In this document: piece after piece, positions 1-5,776 of the stretch
Numbering within the stretch: the stretch's first letter is position 1
How the letters are laid out: each line of letters starts with the position of its first letter
Assembly (NCBI GenBank): GCA_016297945.1
Contig: JAEDFR010000104.1
Span: 1-7,709, forward strand
DNA from: Lachnospiraceae bacterium
GTDB lineage: Bacteria > Bacillota > Clostridia > Lachnospirales > Lachnospiraceae
DNA length: 7,709 bases
Direction of reading: 5' to 3'
Position numbers and translations under genes: made by a program
Notes under the pieces: model-generated
Databases searched by the model: none
What the model was told of the DNA's origin: nothing
The model's input: the letters and a program-made list of their open reading frames with translations, nothing else

Positions 1-1
1 G

Positions 2-121
2 ATTATCGTTCCGATTGTCAGCCTGATTACACCCAAACCCGAGCAGGAAATGGTGGACAGTGCTTTCGCTTGTTATGAGAAAGAAACTACGGTTGCACAA
101 AAAACTGCGCTTGGTAAATAA
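2..121 (+). CDS. Sodium:solute symporter family protein, C-terminal end only
   Basis: Only the last 39 codons and a TAA stop are inside the window; the gene starts to the left. The translation begins IIVPIVSLITPKPEQ, continues through DSAFACYE and ends QKTALGK. A hydrophobic stretch is followed by a short soluble tail with the TPKP turn and an 'AF-CY' motif. From memory, this is the usual C-terminal tail of Firmicute sodium:solute symporter (SSS) proteins, which import a small solute with Na+ through the cytoplasmic membrane. The substrate cannot be told from this fragment. A strong terminator follows 19 bp after the stop, so this is the last gene of its transcript. The family call rests on a short tail and is moderately secure. 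Confidence 0.62.
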   Translation: MIVPIVSLITPKPEQEMVDSAFACYEKETTVAQKTALGK

Positions 122-140
122 TAACTATTTAAAAACACAC

Positions 141-185
141 AAAGAGCCTGTATTTCATTTTTAGAATAAATACAGGCTCTTTTTC
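141..185 (+). terminator. Rho-independent terminator of the symporter gene
   Basis: A perfect 15-bp stem (141-155 with 168-182, containing AAAGAGCCTGTATTT) encloses a 12-nt loop and runs into a T tract at 180-184. It lies just after the symporter stop codon. The left arm starts with AAA and is preceded on the minus strand by a looser T-rich stretch. It may therefore also stop minus-strand transcripts that read out of the patatin gene and through repeat copy 1. Confidence 0.9.
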
Positions 186-198
186 TGTCGATGCATCT

Positions 199-480
199 AT
201 AATTTGCAACTCGTGAGTATATAGCTCGTCATCCTTGCAGAAATGATATATCTTTGCTCGCCGGCTTTTACGAGGTTTTGTGCCTTTCTTAGCGGCATAG
301 CAAACAAAATGGAATGCCCGGTTTCAACTGTCCGAAGACGAAGTCTGAGTTTTGAAACCGGGCATTTAATAACTATTTTGTGAGCATGCCGCTTAGAAGG
401 GCTAAAAACCGAAGTACGAGGCGACAAAGATATATCATTTCTGCAAGGACGACGTACATATCGCAACGATTGCAAATTAT
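199..480. repeat. Long hairpin-forming repeat element, copy 1
   Basis: This is a nested inverted repeat with no credible coding capacity. The outermost arms ATAATTTGCAA (199-209) and its complement (470-480) pair perfectly, then TCGT/ACGA after a one-base bulge. The main arms 228-256 and 425-453 pair at 28 of 29 positions; only A231/C450 fails. An inner stem pairs 292-298 (GCGGCAT) with 386-392. The tip is a perfect 15-bp stem, 313-327 with 352-366 (AATGCCCGGTTTCAA), with a 24-nt loop that contains a GAC-GAA-GTC mini-hairpin. A conserved unpaired bubble (about 261-280 against 402-419) separates the main and inner stems. The segment 228-453 matches copy 2 (5398-5620) at roughly nine of ten positions. 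Its right edge is 8 bp from the stop codon of the minus-strand patatin gene. It could be a MITE-like element or a structured RNA or 3'-UTR element. No clear target-site duplication is visible. Confidence 0.88.
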
Positions 481-488
481 ATGAGTCG

Positions 489-1337
489 CTAAATCTCTAA
501 AAATCTGCGTACCGAATCCAGATATTTTTCTCCGGTTTTTCTGCCAATCTCATATACACGTTCTAATTCTTTGGGGTCTTTTACGATTCCGCTGATTTCC
601 AAAAGCATCGGTGGACGTACAACCAAAATATCACCGTTTTTTTCTTTCCTTCGAAGATATTCCGTTGTTGCATTGTAAATATGATGTCTGTTTTCCATAC
701 GCTTAATCAGATTGGGATATTTTCTCAACGCAATTCTGGCAGCCGGAAGATAGCCTGCCGGTTTTTTCTTAAAATTCAACGGCTGGGTCAAAATGACAAC
801 ATTCCGGTCATATCCTAATTCTTCCATCTTTCGAATCGGTATGGAATCGGCAATTCCACCATCTAATAATTTATATCCGTCAATCTCCACAATCTGAGAA
901 ATCATCGGCATGGATGCGGATGCACGGATCCATAAAACATCCTTTGCATCACCGGTCAGGCAATTGTGATACACACCATATCCGGTCTCAACATCCGTAC
1001 AGACCACGTAAAAATCCATCGGATTATTCTGAAAAGTTTCCGTGTCAAATTTATTCAGTTTATTGGGAATCTCCCCATAGCAAAAATCCGCATCATAAAC
1101 ATTACCGGTCTTTAAAAAAGAACGAAGGCTGCCATAACGGGGATCCGGACAATAGTCGTGATTATACTGAAAAGCCCTTCCAATCTGCTTTGATTTGTAA
1201 TTGCATCCAAACGCAGCACCGGCCGAAACACCGATTGCCCCATCAAACTCTATTCCATTTTCCATGAAAACATCCGTAACACCTGCGGTAAACATGCCTC
1301 TCATGGCCCCGCCTTCCATAACCAGTCCTTTTTTCAT
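489..1337 (-). CDS. Patatin-like phospholipase family protein (YjjU type)
   Basis: A 282-residue protein with the complete signature of bacterial patatin-like serine acyl hydrolases, which cleave acyl esters of lipids with a Ser-Asp dyad. The oxyanion loop EGGAMRG is at residues 8-14, the nucleophile elbow GVSAG at 36-40 (Ser38), and the catalytic Asp159 sits in LLDGGIADSIP. The C-terminal third (about 185-282) is basic and helical, as in YjjU-like proteins. There is no signal peptide, so it should be cytoplasmic or membrane-peripheral; its real substrate is unknown. The ATG at 1335-1337 is preceded by AAGGAG with 6-nt spacing, which supports this start. It lies 122 bp downstream of the MATE gene on the same strand with no terminator between them, so co-transcription is likely. 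An 11-bp direct repeat (TTTATTCTCTT at 1358-1368 and 1375-1385) lies in that gap. Repeat copy 1 begins 8 bp after its stop codon. Confidence 0.92.
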   Translation of the reverse strand: MKKGLVMEGGAMRGMFTAGVTDVFMENGIEFDGAIGVSAGAAFGCNYKSKQIGRAFQYNHDYCPDPRYGSLRSFLKTGNVYDADFCYGEIPNKLNKFDTETFQNNPMDFYVVCTDVETGYGVYHNCLTGDAKDVLWIRASASMPMISQIVEIDGYKLLDGGIADSIPIRKMEELGYDRNVVILTQPLNFKKKPAGYLPAARIALRKYPNLIKRMENRHHIYNATTEYLRRKEKNGDILVVRPPMLLEISGIVKDPKELERVYEIGRKTGEKYLDSVRRFLEI

Positions 1338-1459
1338 TGAATTCTCCTTTTTTACTGTTTATTCTCTTCTACTATTTATTCTCTTTCTAACATTTCTGCT
1401 TTCTACACTCTGTTTCCATTGCAACTTGTCATACTCATTTTCCAACACAGAAAAACTTT

Positions 1460-2803
1460 TTACAATCCCCGTTTTCCTCTCAGAATAAAATAAGCACTGA
1501 TAACCATACACGCTGTAAAAATCCAGGATATCGGATATACAATCATTAACGTTTCAAACGTATGGAACCTTTGAAAAACGGTGCACAGCCAAAGCAATCG
1601 AAATCCAACCGTTCCGATCACGGTTAATATCGCCGGTACCATGGCATAACCCATACTGCGCAGAGAAGCTGCCGCAACCTCATATGTTTCGGTCAAAGCC
1701 TCTAAGGACATGACACGATACATTCTGGCAAGTGCAAATAAAATAACCGCTTCGTCAACCGTATATAAAGATACGAATGGTCTTGCCCAAATCGTGAAGA
1801 TCAGACTGAGAGCTGCCGTAAATCCCATGCCTTCAACCATGGCAATCCAGAATATCTTTTTACAACGGTCATAATATCCCGCTCCGTAATTCTGGCTTGA
1901 AAAAGTTACCGCTCCCTGTGCAAAGGCTGATGAGATGTTAAATGTAAAATACTCAAAATTGAGAGCCGCCGATGAACCTGCAATCGCCAAAGCTCCAAAA
2001 CTGTTGATTCCGGTCTGGACAAATATATTGGACAAAGAGAATACCATACTCTGAAGTCCCGCGGGCATTCCCACCTGAAGCATTCGGATCAAATGTCGTT
2101 TATGTATCTTTATTTTAGACAACTCCAAACGAATCATTTCATCTTCATGCATCAAAATCCAAATCATGAATCCGACACTCAGAAAGTTTGACAACACAGT
2201 AGCAAGTGCAACACCTAAAACGCCCATGTGATAAACAATGACAAAAATTAGGTTTAGCAAAACATTCACAACGCCCGAAACCAACATACAGTACAAAGGC
2301 CTTTTGGTATCCCCCACGCTTCGCAAAATCGCGGAGCAGAAATTGTACATCATAATAGCAGGTATGCCCAGCAAATAAACACGGAAATACAATTTTGCCG
2401 TTGTCAGCACATCCGTCGGTGTACCGGTCCATACCAACATCGGACCGGACAGGATAAGCCCAAGTACCATCAGTCCCAATCCTCCGACAATAGAAAAAGC
2501 CACGATAGTATGGACCACATCAGAGACTTCTTCCTTTTTGCCCTGTCCGATTAAGTTAGCAATGACTACATTGGGTCCCGTAGAACACCCGACCAGAAGG
2601 TTTACAAAAATTCCGACATTTGCCACATTGGCTCCAACTGCAGCCAAAGCCTGACTTCCGGCAAAACGTCCGACAACCGCAACATCCGCCGAGTTAAATA
2701 ATTGTTGCAAAATACTACTCAGTGCCAGTGGCAAAGAGAACAAAATCATCTTTCCGACTAAAGAACCATGTAGCATATCCATCTGCACGCTTCTTTTTTT
2801 CAT
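1460..2803 (-). CDS. MATE family efflux transporter
   Basis: A 447-residue polytopic membrane protein of the multidrug and toxic compound extrusion family. These proteins export cationic drugs or metabolites in exchange for Na+ or H+. It shows the two-fold repeat of the family. The first half opens with MDMLHGSLVGKMILFSLPLA followed by the ADVAVVGRFAGSQALAAVG motif. The second half opens with MPAGLQSMVFSLSNIF and carries the SSQNYGAG motif. About 12 membrane segments are expected, and the length fits full MATE proteins. The reading frame is open up to a GTG at 2851, but that codon and the ATGs at 2836 and 2812 have no well-spaced ribosome binding site. I chose the ATG at 2803 because MKKRSVQMDMLHGS matches the usual family N-terminus. 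It also overlaps, as ATGA, the end of a possible short leader ORF. The substrate cannot be inferred. The patatin gene follows on the same strand. Confidence 0.93.
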   Translation of the reverse strand: MKKRSVQMDMLHGSLVGKMILFSLPLALSSILQQLFNSADVAVVGRFAGSQALAAVGANVANVGIFVNLLVGCSTGPNVVIANLIGQGKKEEVSDVVHTIVAFSIVGGLGLMVLGLILSGPMLVWTGTPTDVLTTAKLYFRVYLLGIPAIMMYNFCSAILRSVGDTKRPLYCMLVSGVVNVLLNLIFVIVYHMGVLGVALATVLSNFLSVGFMIWILMHEDEMIRLELSKIKIHKRHLIRMLQVGMPAGLQSMVFSLSNIFVQTGINSFGALAIAGSSAALNFEYFTFNISSAFAQGAVTFSSQNYGAGYYDRCKKIFWIAMVEGMGFTAALSLIFTIWARPFVSLYTVDEAVILFALARMYRVMSLEALTETYEVAAASLRSMGYAMVPAILTVIGTVGFRLLWLCTVFQRFHTFETLMIVYPISWIFTACMVISAYFILRGKRGL

Positions 2804-2823
2804 CTGTCCCATAACAATTTCAC
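2800..2823 (-). CDS. Possible 7-codon leader peptide upstream of the MATE gene
   Basis: The best ribosome binding site near the MATE start, GAGGAG (2829-2834 on the plus strand), is not placed for any in-frame MATE start. It is 5 nt from a GTG at 2823 that opens a tiny ORF reading MKLLWDR and stopping at TGA. That stop overlaps the MATE ATG as ATGA. This geometry would allow translational coupling or a leader-peptide switch. It could be coincidence, with ribosomes simply starting at the MATE ATG at 2812 or 2803. Only the geometry supports it. Confidence 0.28.
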   Translation of the reverse strand: MKLLWDR

Positions 2824-2976
2824 ATTTACTCCTCATAACGCTTATTGACACACCGGACGCAGATTGCGAAAATTGCGTATCAATGTAGCAATCTATATAT
2901 ATTAGTGAATGAAATAATTAACTTCTAACACTCAAATCATAATAAACCTATCAAAAAAATTTATCAATCCTTAACA

Positions 2977-3020
2977 AAAGAAAAACAGATGGTCTGTTCC
3001 GATTTGGATAGACCATCTGT
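2977..3020 (-). terminator. Rho-independent terminator of the GH5-like gene
   Basis: A perfect 11-bp stem pairs ACAGATGGTCT (2985-2995) with 3010-3020 around a 14-nt loop. Read on the minus strand it is followed by TTTTTCTTTTG (plus-strand A-run at 2981-2985 and AAAAG before it). It lies about 150 bp past the GH5-like stop codon and just upstream of the MATE gene, so it separates the two minus-strand units. Confidence 0.85.
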
Positions 3021-3072
3021 CGTCCTTTAAGCTTTCATATAATAATCCCAATTACAGCAATCAAATTTTTCA

Positions 3073-3132
3073 ATGATTATACTCTCGATGAATATACTCT
3101 CGATGATTATATTCTCTATAATTATAGTGTTA
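3073..3132. repeat. 15-bp tandem repeat, three clear units and a decayed fourth
   Basis: Units are ATGATTATACTCTCG (3073-3087), ATGAATATACTCTCG (3088-3102), ATGATTATATTCTCT (3103-3117) and a diverged ATAATTATAGTGTTA (3118-3132). The array lies 38 bp beyond the GH5-like stop codon, inside the inferred 3' untranslated region. No role is evident. The unit length is a multiple of three, but no gene runs through it. Confidence 0.8.
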
Positions 3133-3169
3133 AGGCAAAAGAAATTTATCCACGATACCAACGATTTGC

Positions 3170-3850
3170 TTATAAGTTCTTTACCACTTCATCCAAAATC
3201 TCTTCATAGTGCGGATCTACAATACCAAAATCCTTCTGTTTATAATTCCATACAGCTCTTCCGATACCATATTTTTCAAATGTAGCATGGATATCTGCAG
3301 GCATATCAACAACCCAGTAAGCTGCCTGATGCGTGAATACAAGCGGCTCATAACAATGGAAATTGTATACGATCTTATCATCATAGGGATCATCTAATCT
3401 GGACACGCAGGAAACACTGTTATAGCAAACGCCTCCAACTAAAATATATACATCCGGAACAATTTCACGAATTGCTTCGATTGTTCTTTTGGCAATTCCG
3501 TTCCAAATCTTATCTACGGCAGGATTAACCACTTCATTGAGCAATTCAAAAGCAACATAGTCTTTATACTGACCATAACGTCTTGCCATTTCTTCCCAAA
3601 GTGCAACAAAGAAATCCTGCAGTTCTGTCTTTTGGAAAAATAAATCTCCGTTTGCAACCTCTAACGGATCAAACATATATCCTTTTGTTTTGTGAATATC
3701 CAAAATCACATCCAAAGTTAAATAATCGACCTCATTTTTAAGTACTACTTGTCCATCCTGATTGATTAATTCATATCCCTTGCATCCTGAAATGGTCGCA
3801 TGCTTTTTGTCATTTGTATAAAAACCTAATTGATTTACATAGATAGCCAT
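3170..3850 (-). CDS. GH5 cellulase-like protein with internal deletions, probably inactive
   Basis: A 226-residue protein. Residues 2-40 (IYVNQLGFYTNDKKHATISG onward) resemble the start of the Ig-like domain found at the N-terminus of CelD-type cellulases. At about residue 41 it passes abruptly into the middle of a glycoside hydrolase family 5 barrel: DIHKTKGYMFDPLEV (51-65), the acid/base motif FELLNEV (101-107, Glu106) and VYNFHCYEP (161-169). It then passes after about 25 residues to the family's C-terminal end, GRAVWNYKQKDFG (197-209). Two blocks therefore appear to be missing: most of the Ig-like domain with the first barrel strands, and the segment before the last strand that carries the nucleophilic Glu. 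Full-length relatives are over 300 residues. The joins are in frame and the ORF is uninterrupted. A signal peptide is absent. The ATG at 3850 has AAGGAAG 7 nt upstream. It has its own promoter and terminator. Endoglucanase activity is not expected; a retained binding role or an expressed relic are both possible. Confidence 0.78.
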   Translation of the reverse strand: MAIYVNQLGFYTNDKKHATISGCKGYELINQDGQVVLKNEVDYLTLDVILDIHKTKGYMFDPLEVANGDLFFQKTELQDFFVALWEEMARRYGQYKDYVAFELLNEVVNPAVDKIWNGIAKRTIEAIREIVPDVYILVGGVCYNSVSCVSRLDDPYDDKIVYNFHCYEPLVFTHQAAYWVVDMPADIHATFEKYGIGRAVWNYKQKDFGIVDPHYEEILDEVVKNL

Positions 3851-3877
3851 TAGCTTTCTTCCTTACAGAATTGCTTT

Positions 3878-3906
3878 ATTATACAATATCTCAGTATGAT
3901 TACCAA
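3878..3906 (-). promoter_or_regulatory. Sigma-A-type promoter of the GH5-like gene
   Basis: On the minus strand TTGGTA (3901-3906) is followed after exactly 17 bp by a perfect TATAAT (3878-3883). Transcription would start near 3871, leaving a leader of about 20 nt that contains AAGGAAG before the ATG. A damaged gene keeping such a promoter suggests it is still transcribed. Confidence 0.75.
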
Positions 3907-3933
3907 CTGTTTCTTTGGAATTCCTCAGTCCTC

Positions 3934-3983
3934 ATTACTTCATTCCAGGGAATTTCAGATTACTTCATTCTAAGGAATTCCGC
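3934..3983. repeat. Two 25-bp direct repeats between divergent genes
   Basis: Unit 1 (3934-3958) and unit 2 (3959-3983) both start ATTACTTCATTC and continue with a GGAATT core; a third partial start ATCACTTCA follows at 3984. A related GGAATTCCTCAG lies just before at 3917-3928. The array sits between the GH5-like promoter and the tspO-like gene, where an activator or repressor could bind. No binding protein can be named. Confidence 0.6.
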
Positions 3984-4073
3984 ATCACTTCAAAATACTG
4001 CAATGAGCTACGAATGTTTTTCATATTTTCACATAAATTAGTACAAAGCATCATCAGAAAGTATGTGATCCAT

Positions 4074-4574
4074 ATGAAAAATCCTCATTTCAAATTTCTA
4101 ATTCTCAGCATTGCAATCGCACTTGCGGTAGGCGGCATTTCTTATCAGTTAACCGGTGATAACTATCAACTATATGAAACTCTCAAACAACCACCTCTGT
4201 CTCCGGCCCCGATTGTCTTTCCCATTGTATGGACAGTTTTATATATCTTAATGGGCATTGCAACCTACCTTTTTATCGCAACAATAGAACAAAAGCCCGT
4301 TACAAAAATGTATGATCCGCTGCCGGAAGCAAAAAAAGGATTGCTATACTATGCCATCCAATTGTCATTCAATCTAATGTGGAGCCCGGTTTTCTTTCGG
4401 TTCCAATTCTTCTTTCCGGCTCTGATTATCCTGGCAATTTTATGGTATTTTGTCTTTCAAACCTATAACACCTATAAACATTTGAGTAAAACTGCCGGCC
4501 TCCTCTTTTTACCTTACATCATCTGGTGCACATTTGCCATATATTTGAATTTTGGAATTGTCATACTGAATTAA
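4074..4574 (+). CDS. TspO/MBR family membrane protein
   Basis: A 166-residue, very hydrophobic protein of the TspO/translocator protein family: five-helix membrane proteins that bind porphyrins and related ligands and act in stress or tetrapyrrole responses in bacteria. Diagnostic parts are KQPPLSPAPIVFPIVWTVLY (38-57) with LMGIATYL after it, QLSFNLMWSPVFF (96-108) and LPYIIWCTFAIYLN (146-159). Five membrane segments can be placed at about 8-25, 47-70, 88-107, 113-131 and 141-163. The frame is open back to an ATG at 3915, but the upstream 53 residues are not membrane- or family-like and overlap the 25-bp repeats. The ATG at 4074 gives the usual family length. Its ribosome binding site is weak (AGAAAG at 4056-4061), and a GTG at 4065 is an alternative. 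No convincing promoter or terminator was found. It is divergent from the GH5-like gene. Confidence 0.9.
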   Translation: MKNPHFKFLILSIAIALAVGGISYQLTGDNYQLYETLKQPPLSPAPIVFPIVWTVLYILMGIATYLFIATIEQKPVTKMYDPLPEAKKGLLYYAIQLSFNLMWSPVFFRFQFFFPALIILAILWYFVFQTYNTYKHLSKTAGLLFLPYIIWCTFAIYLNFGIVILN

Positions 4575-4611
4575 GAAAAGAAAAAAGGGAATGATAATGC
4601 ATATAAAACAT

Positions 4612-4640
4612 TTGACATAAGACACTAGTTCTGATAATAT
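4612..4640 (+). promoter_or_regulatory. Sigma-A-type promoter of the hemolysin III gene
   Basis: A perfect TTGACA at 4612-4617 is followed after 17 bp by TAATAT at 4635-4640. Transcription would start near 4647, giving a leader of about 93 nt before the ATG at 4740. It lies in the gap after the tspO-like gene, so the hemolysin III gene can be transcribed on its own. Confidence 0.75.
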
Positions 4641-4652
4641 CATTTTATCAAC

Positions 4653-4673
4653 ATGTAGTTTTGATTACTACAT
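4653..4673 (+). promoter_or_regulatory. Inverted repeat in the hemolysin III leader
   Basis: ATGTAGT (4653-4659) and ACTACAT (4667-4673) form a perfect 7-bp inverted repeat with a 7-nt spacer. It starts just after the inferred transcription start. A 9-bp direct repeat TTTTATCAA flanks it at 4643-4651 and 4681-4689. The position suits a repressor operator or an RNA hairpin; no T tract follows, so it is not a terminator. The half-sites recall TGTA/TACA operators in reversed order, but I would not assign a regulator. Confidence 0.4.
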
Positions 4674-4739
4674 TAGATAGTTTTATCAAGCCGTATCAGT
4701 CATTTATATTTATTCTATAGGAAATTTAGGAGGGATATT

Positions 4740-5387
4740 ATGCATATTTCATTACGCGATCCGGGAAGTGCCATTACCCATATGATTGCATTTTTTCTGA
4801 CAATGGGCGGTACCGTCCCTTTATTAATCAAGGCCGCATCTATTGGTTATACCGATTTTTTTGCCATGCTGATTTTTGCTCTGAGTATGATGACACTATA
4901 TGCTGCCAGCAGTATCTATCATTCCGTGATTTTGCCGGGAAATAAAATCAGGTTTTTCCGTAAAATTGACCATTCGGCAATTTTTATCCTCATTGCAGGC
5001 TCTTATACCCCGGTTTGTCTTTTGGTTCTTCAGCCTCAATTTGGTTATCCGATGCTAATTGCGATCTGGTCTCTTGCCTTGATTGGTATTATTGTTAAAT
5101 TTTTATGGATCACCTGTCCCAAATGGTTTTCATCCGTCATCTATATTGCAATGGGCTGGCTATGCATCTTTTGCATGAAGCCGTTAATCAAGGCAATTAC
5201 CCATGCTGCCTTTGGCTGGCTATTGGCAGGCGGAATTATCTATACCATCGGGGGAATTATATACGCACTGAAGCTTCCCATTTTTAACGCCAGACACAAA
5301 GCTTTTGGCTCCCATGAAATATTTCATTTATTTGTTATGGTCGGAAGCCTCTGCCATTTCATCTTTATGTATGCATATGTGATTTAA
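4740..5387 (+). CDS. Hemolysin III / PAQR family membrane protein
   Basis: A 215-residue seven-helix membrane protein of the hemolysin III (YqfA/PAQR) family. Family hallmarks are DPGSAITH near the N-terminus (7-14), SSIYH (57-61), RKIDHSAIFILIAGSYTP (74-91) and GSHEIFHLFVMVGSLCHF (190-207). In PAQR relatives a Ser/His/Asp/His set on the cytoplasmic side binds a metal ion; the candidates here are Ser57 or Ser58, His61, Asp77, His192 and His196, all present, so a hydrolase-like site is intact. The name comes from a reported haemolytic activity. The physiological role in most bacteria is uncertain, with membrane lipid homeostasis the common proposal. The start has an excellent ribosome binding site, AGGAGGG at 4728-4734, 5 nt before the ATG. 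It has its own promoter and long leader. Repeat copy 2 begins 3 bp after the stop codon. Confidence 0.93.
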   Translation: MHISLRDPGSAITHMIAFFLTMGGTVPLLIKAASIGYTDFFAMLIFALSMMTLYAASSIYHSVILPGNKIRFFRKIDHSAIFILIAGSYTPVCLLVLQPQFGYPMLIAIWSLALIGIIVKFLWITCPKWFSSVIYIAMGWLCIFCMKPLIKAITHAAFGWLLAGGIIYTIGGIIYALKLPIFNARHKAFGSHEIFHLFVMVGSLCHFIFMYAYVI

Positions 5388-5390
5388 ATA

Positions 5391-5627
5391 GATGCAAGTC
5401 ATCCTTACAAAAATATATATCTTTGCCCGCCGGCTTTTACGAGGTTTTGTGACTTTCTTTGCGGCATAGCGAGCAAAAATAATGCCCGGTTTCAACTGTC
5501 TGAAGACGAAGTCTGAGTTTTGAAACCGGGCATTTAATAAATACTTTGTGAGCATGCCGCTTAGAAAATCTAGAAACCGAAGTACAGGGCGGCAAAGATA
5601 TATATTTTTGTAAGGATGACTTGCATC
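5391..5627. repeat. Long hairpin-forming repeat element, copy 2
   Basis: A 237-bp element bounded by a perfect 37-bp inverted repeat (5391-5427 with 5591-5627; ends GATGCAAGTCATCC and complement). The inner stem GCGGCAT is at 5461-5467 with 5554-5560, and the tip is the same perfect 15-bp stem as in copy 1 (5481-5495 with 5520-5534). The bubble sequence CGGCTTTTACGAGGTTTTGTG is identical to copy 1 although unpaired. Differences from copy 1 often preserve pairing. G237-C444 becomes A5407-T5611, G240-C441 becomes A5410-T5608, C283-G401 becomes A5452-T5569, and the pair G245-C436 is lost from both arms. It starts 3 bp after the hemolysin III stop and could be the 3' end of that mRNA, a separate RNA, or a MITE. 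The gap from 5628 to 5776 beyond it is AT-rich and holds no gene. Confidence 0.9.
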
Positions 5628-5657
5628 CCACAATTTTTCTTTTGCTTCTTTCCATAC

Positions 5658-5686
5658 AAAATACTATTATTATCTAAAAATGTCAA
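5658..5686 (-). promoter_or_regulatory. Possible promoter reading into repeat copy 2
   Basis: On the minus strand a perfect TTGACA (5681-5686) is followed after 17 bp by TATTTT (5658-5663, four of six consensus positions). A transcript would begin near 5651 and run straight into repeat copy 2. No credible protein lies downstream in that direction. The surrounding DNA is very AT-rich, so a chance match is quite possible. Confidence 0.3.
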
Positions 5687-5776
5687 ATAAAATGTGAATA
5701 AAATTTTCAACAAATATAAATGTAAATATGATTTTAAACTATATAAAGATGAAATGATTTTTCAAAATAATCAAAA

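Larger units (their letters stand above)
2804..3169. other. Intergenic region between the MATE and GH5-like genes
   Basis: No protein gene is supported here. The part next to the MATE gene is its leader. On the minus strand GATTGC (2888-2893) can pair with either of two downstream GCAAT(C) segments, 2872-2876 or 2862-2867, which gives two mutually exclusive weak hairpins. A TAATAT at 2899-2904 could be a -10 element, but no convincing -35 accompanies it. The middle holds the minus-strand terminator of the GH5-like gene. The right part holds a 15-bp tandem repeat and AT-rich sequence that would be the 3' untranslated region of the GH5-like transcript. Confidence 0.5.

Noticed and set aside
197..475. 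Minus-strand open frame of 92 codons across repeat copy 1
   Set aside because: It lies inside the hairpin repeat, has a low-complexity basic composition and no ribosome binding site. The matching frame in copy 2 differs in length and ends, so it is a by-product of the repeat.
199..480. CRISPR array or integron attachment site
   Set aside because: There are no regularly spaced identical repeats with unique spacers and no cas or integrase genes. The structure is one long hairpin.
914..1488. Plus-strand open frames opposite the patatin and MATE genes
   Set aside because: They are antisense to well-identified genes, have implausible composition (His/Pro-rich) and lack ribosome binding sites.
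2804..2851. GTG start of the MATE gene at 2851
   Set aside because: It has no ribosome binding site, and the added residues are not part of the family N-terminus.
3915..4073. A 53-residue N-terminal extension of the TspO-like protein
   Set aside because: TspO proteins do not have it, it overlaps the 25-bp direct repeats, and no ribosome binding site precedes the ATG at 3915.
5328..5655. Two overlapping minus-strand open frames across repeat copy 2
   Set aside because: They occupy the hairpin and the 3' end of the hemolysin III gene. Their shared segment mirrors the copy 1 frame because the DNA is repeated, not because a protein is conserved.
5755..5773. Hairpin after the YugP-type stop as a terminator
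   Set aside because: It has only five outer pairs plus a mismatch, all but one of them A-T. It is too weak to claim in such AT-rich DNA.
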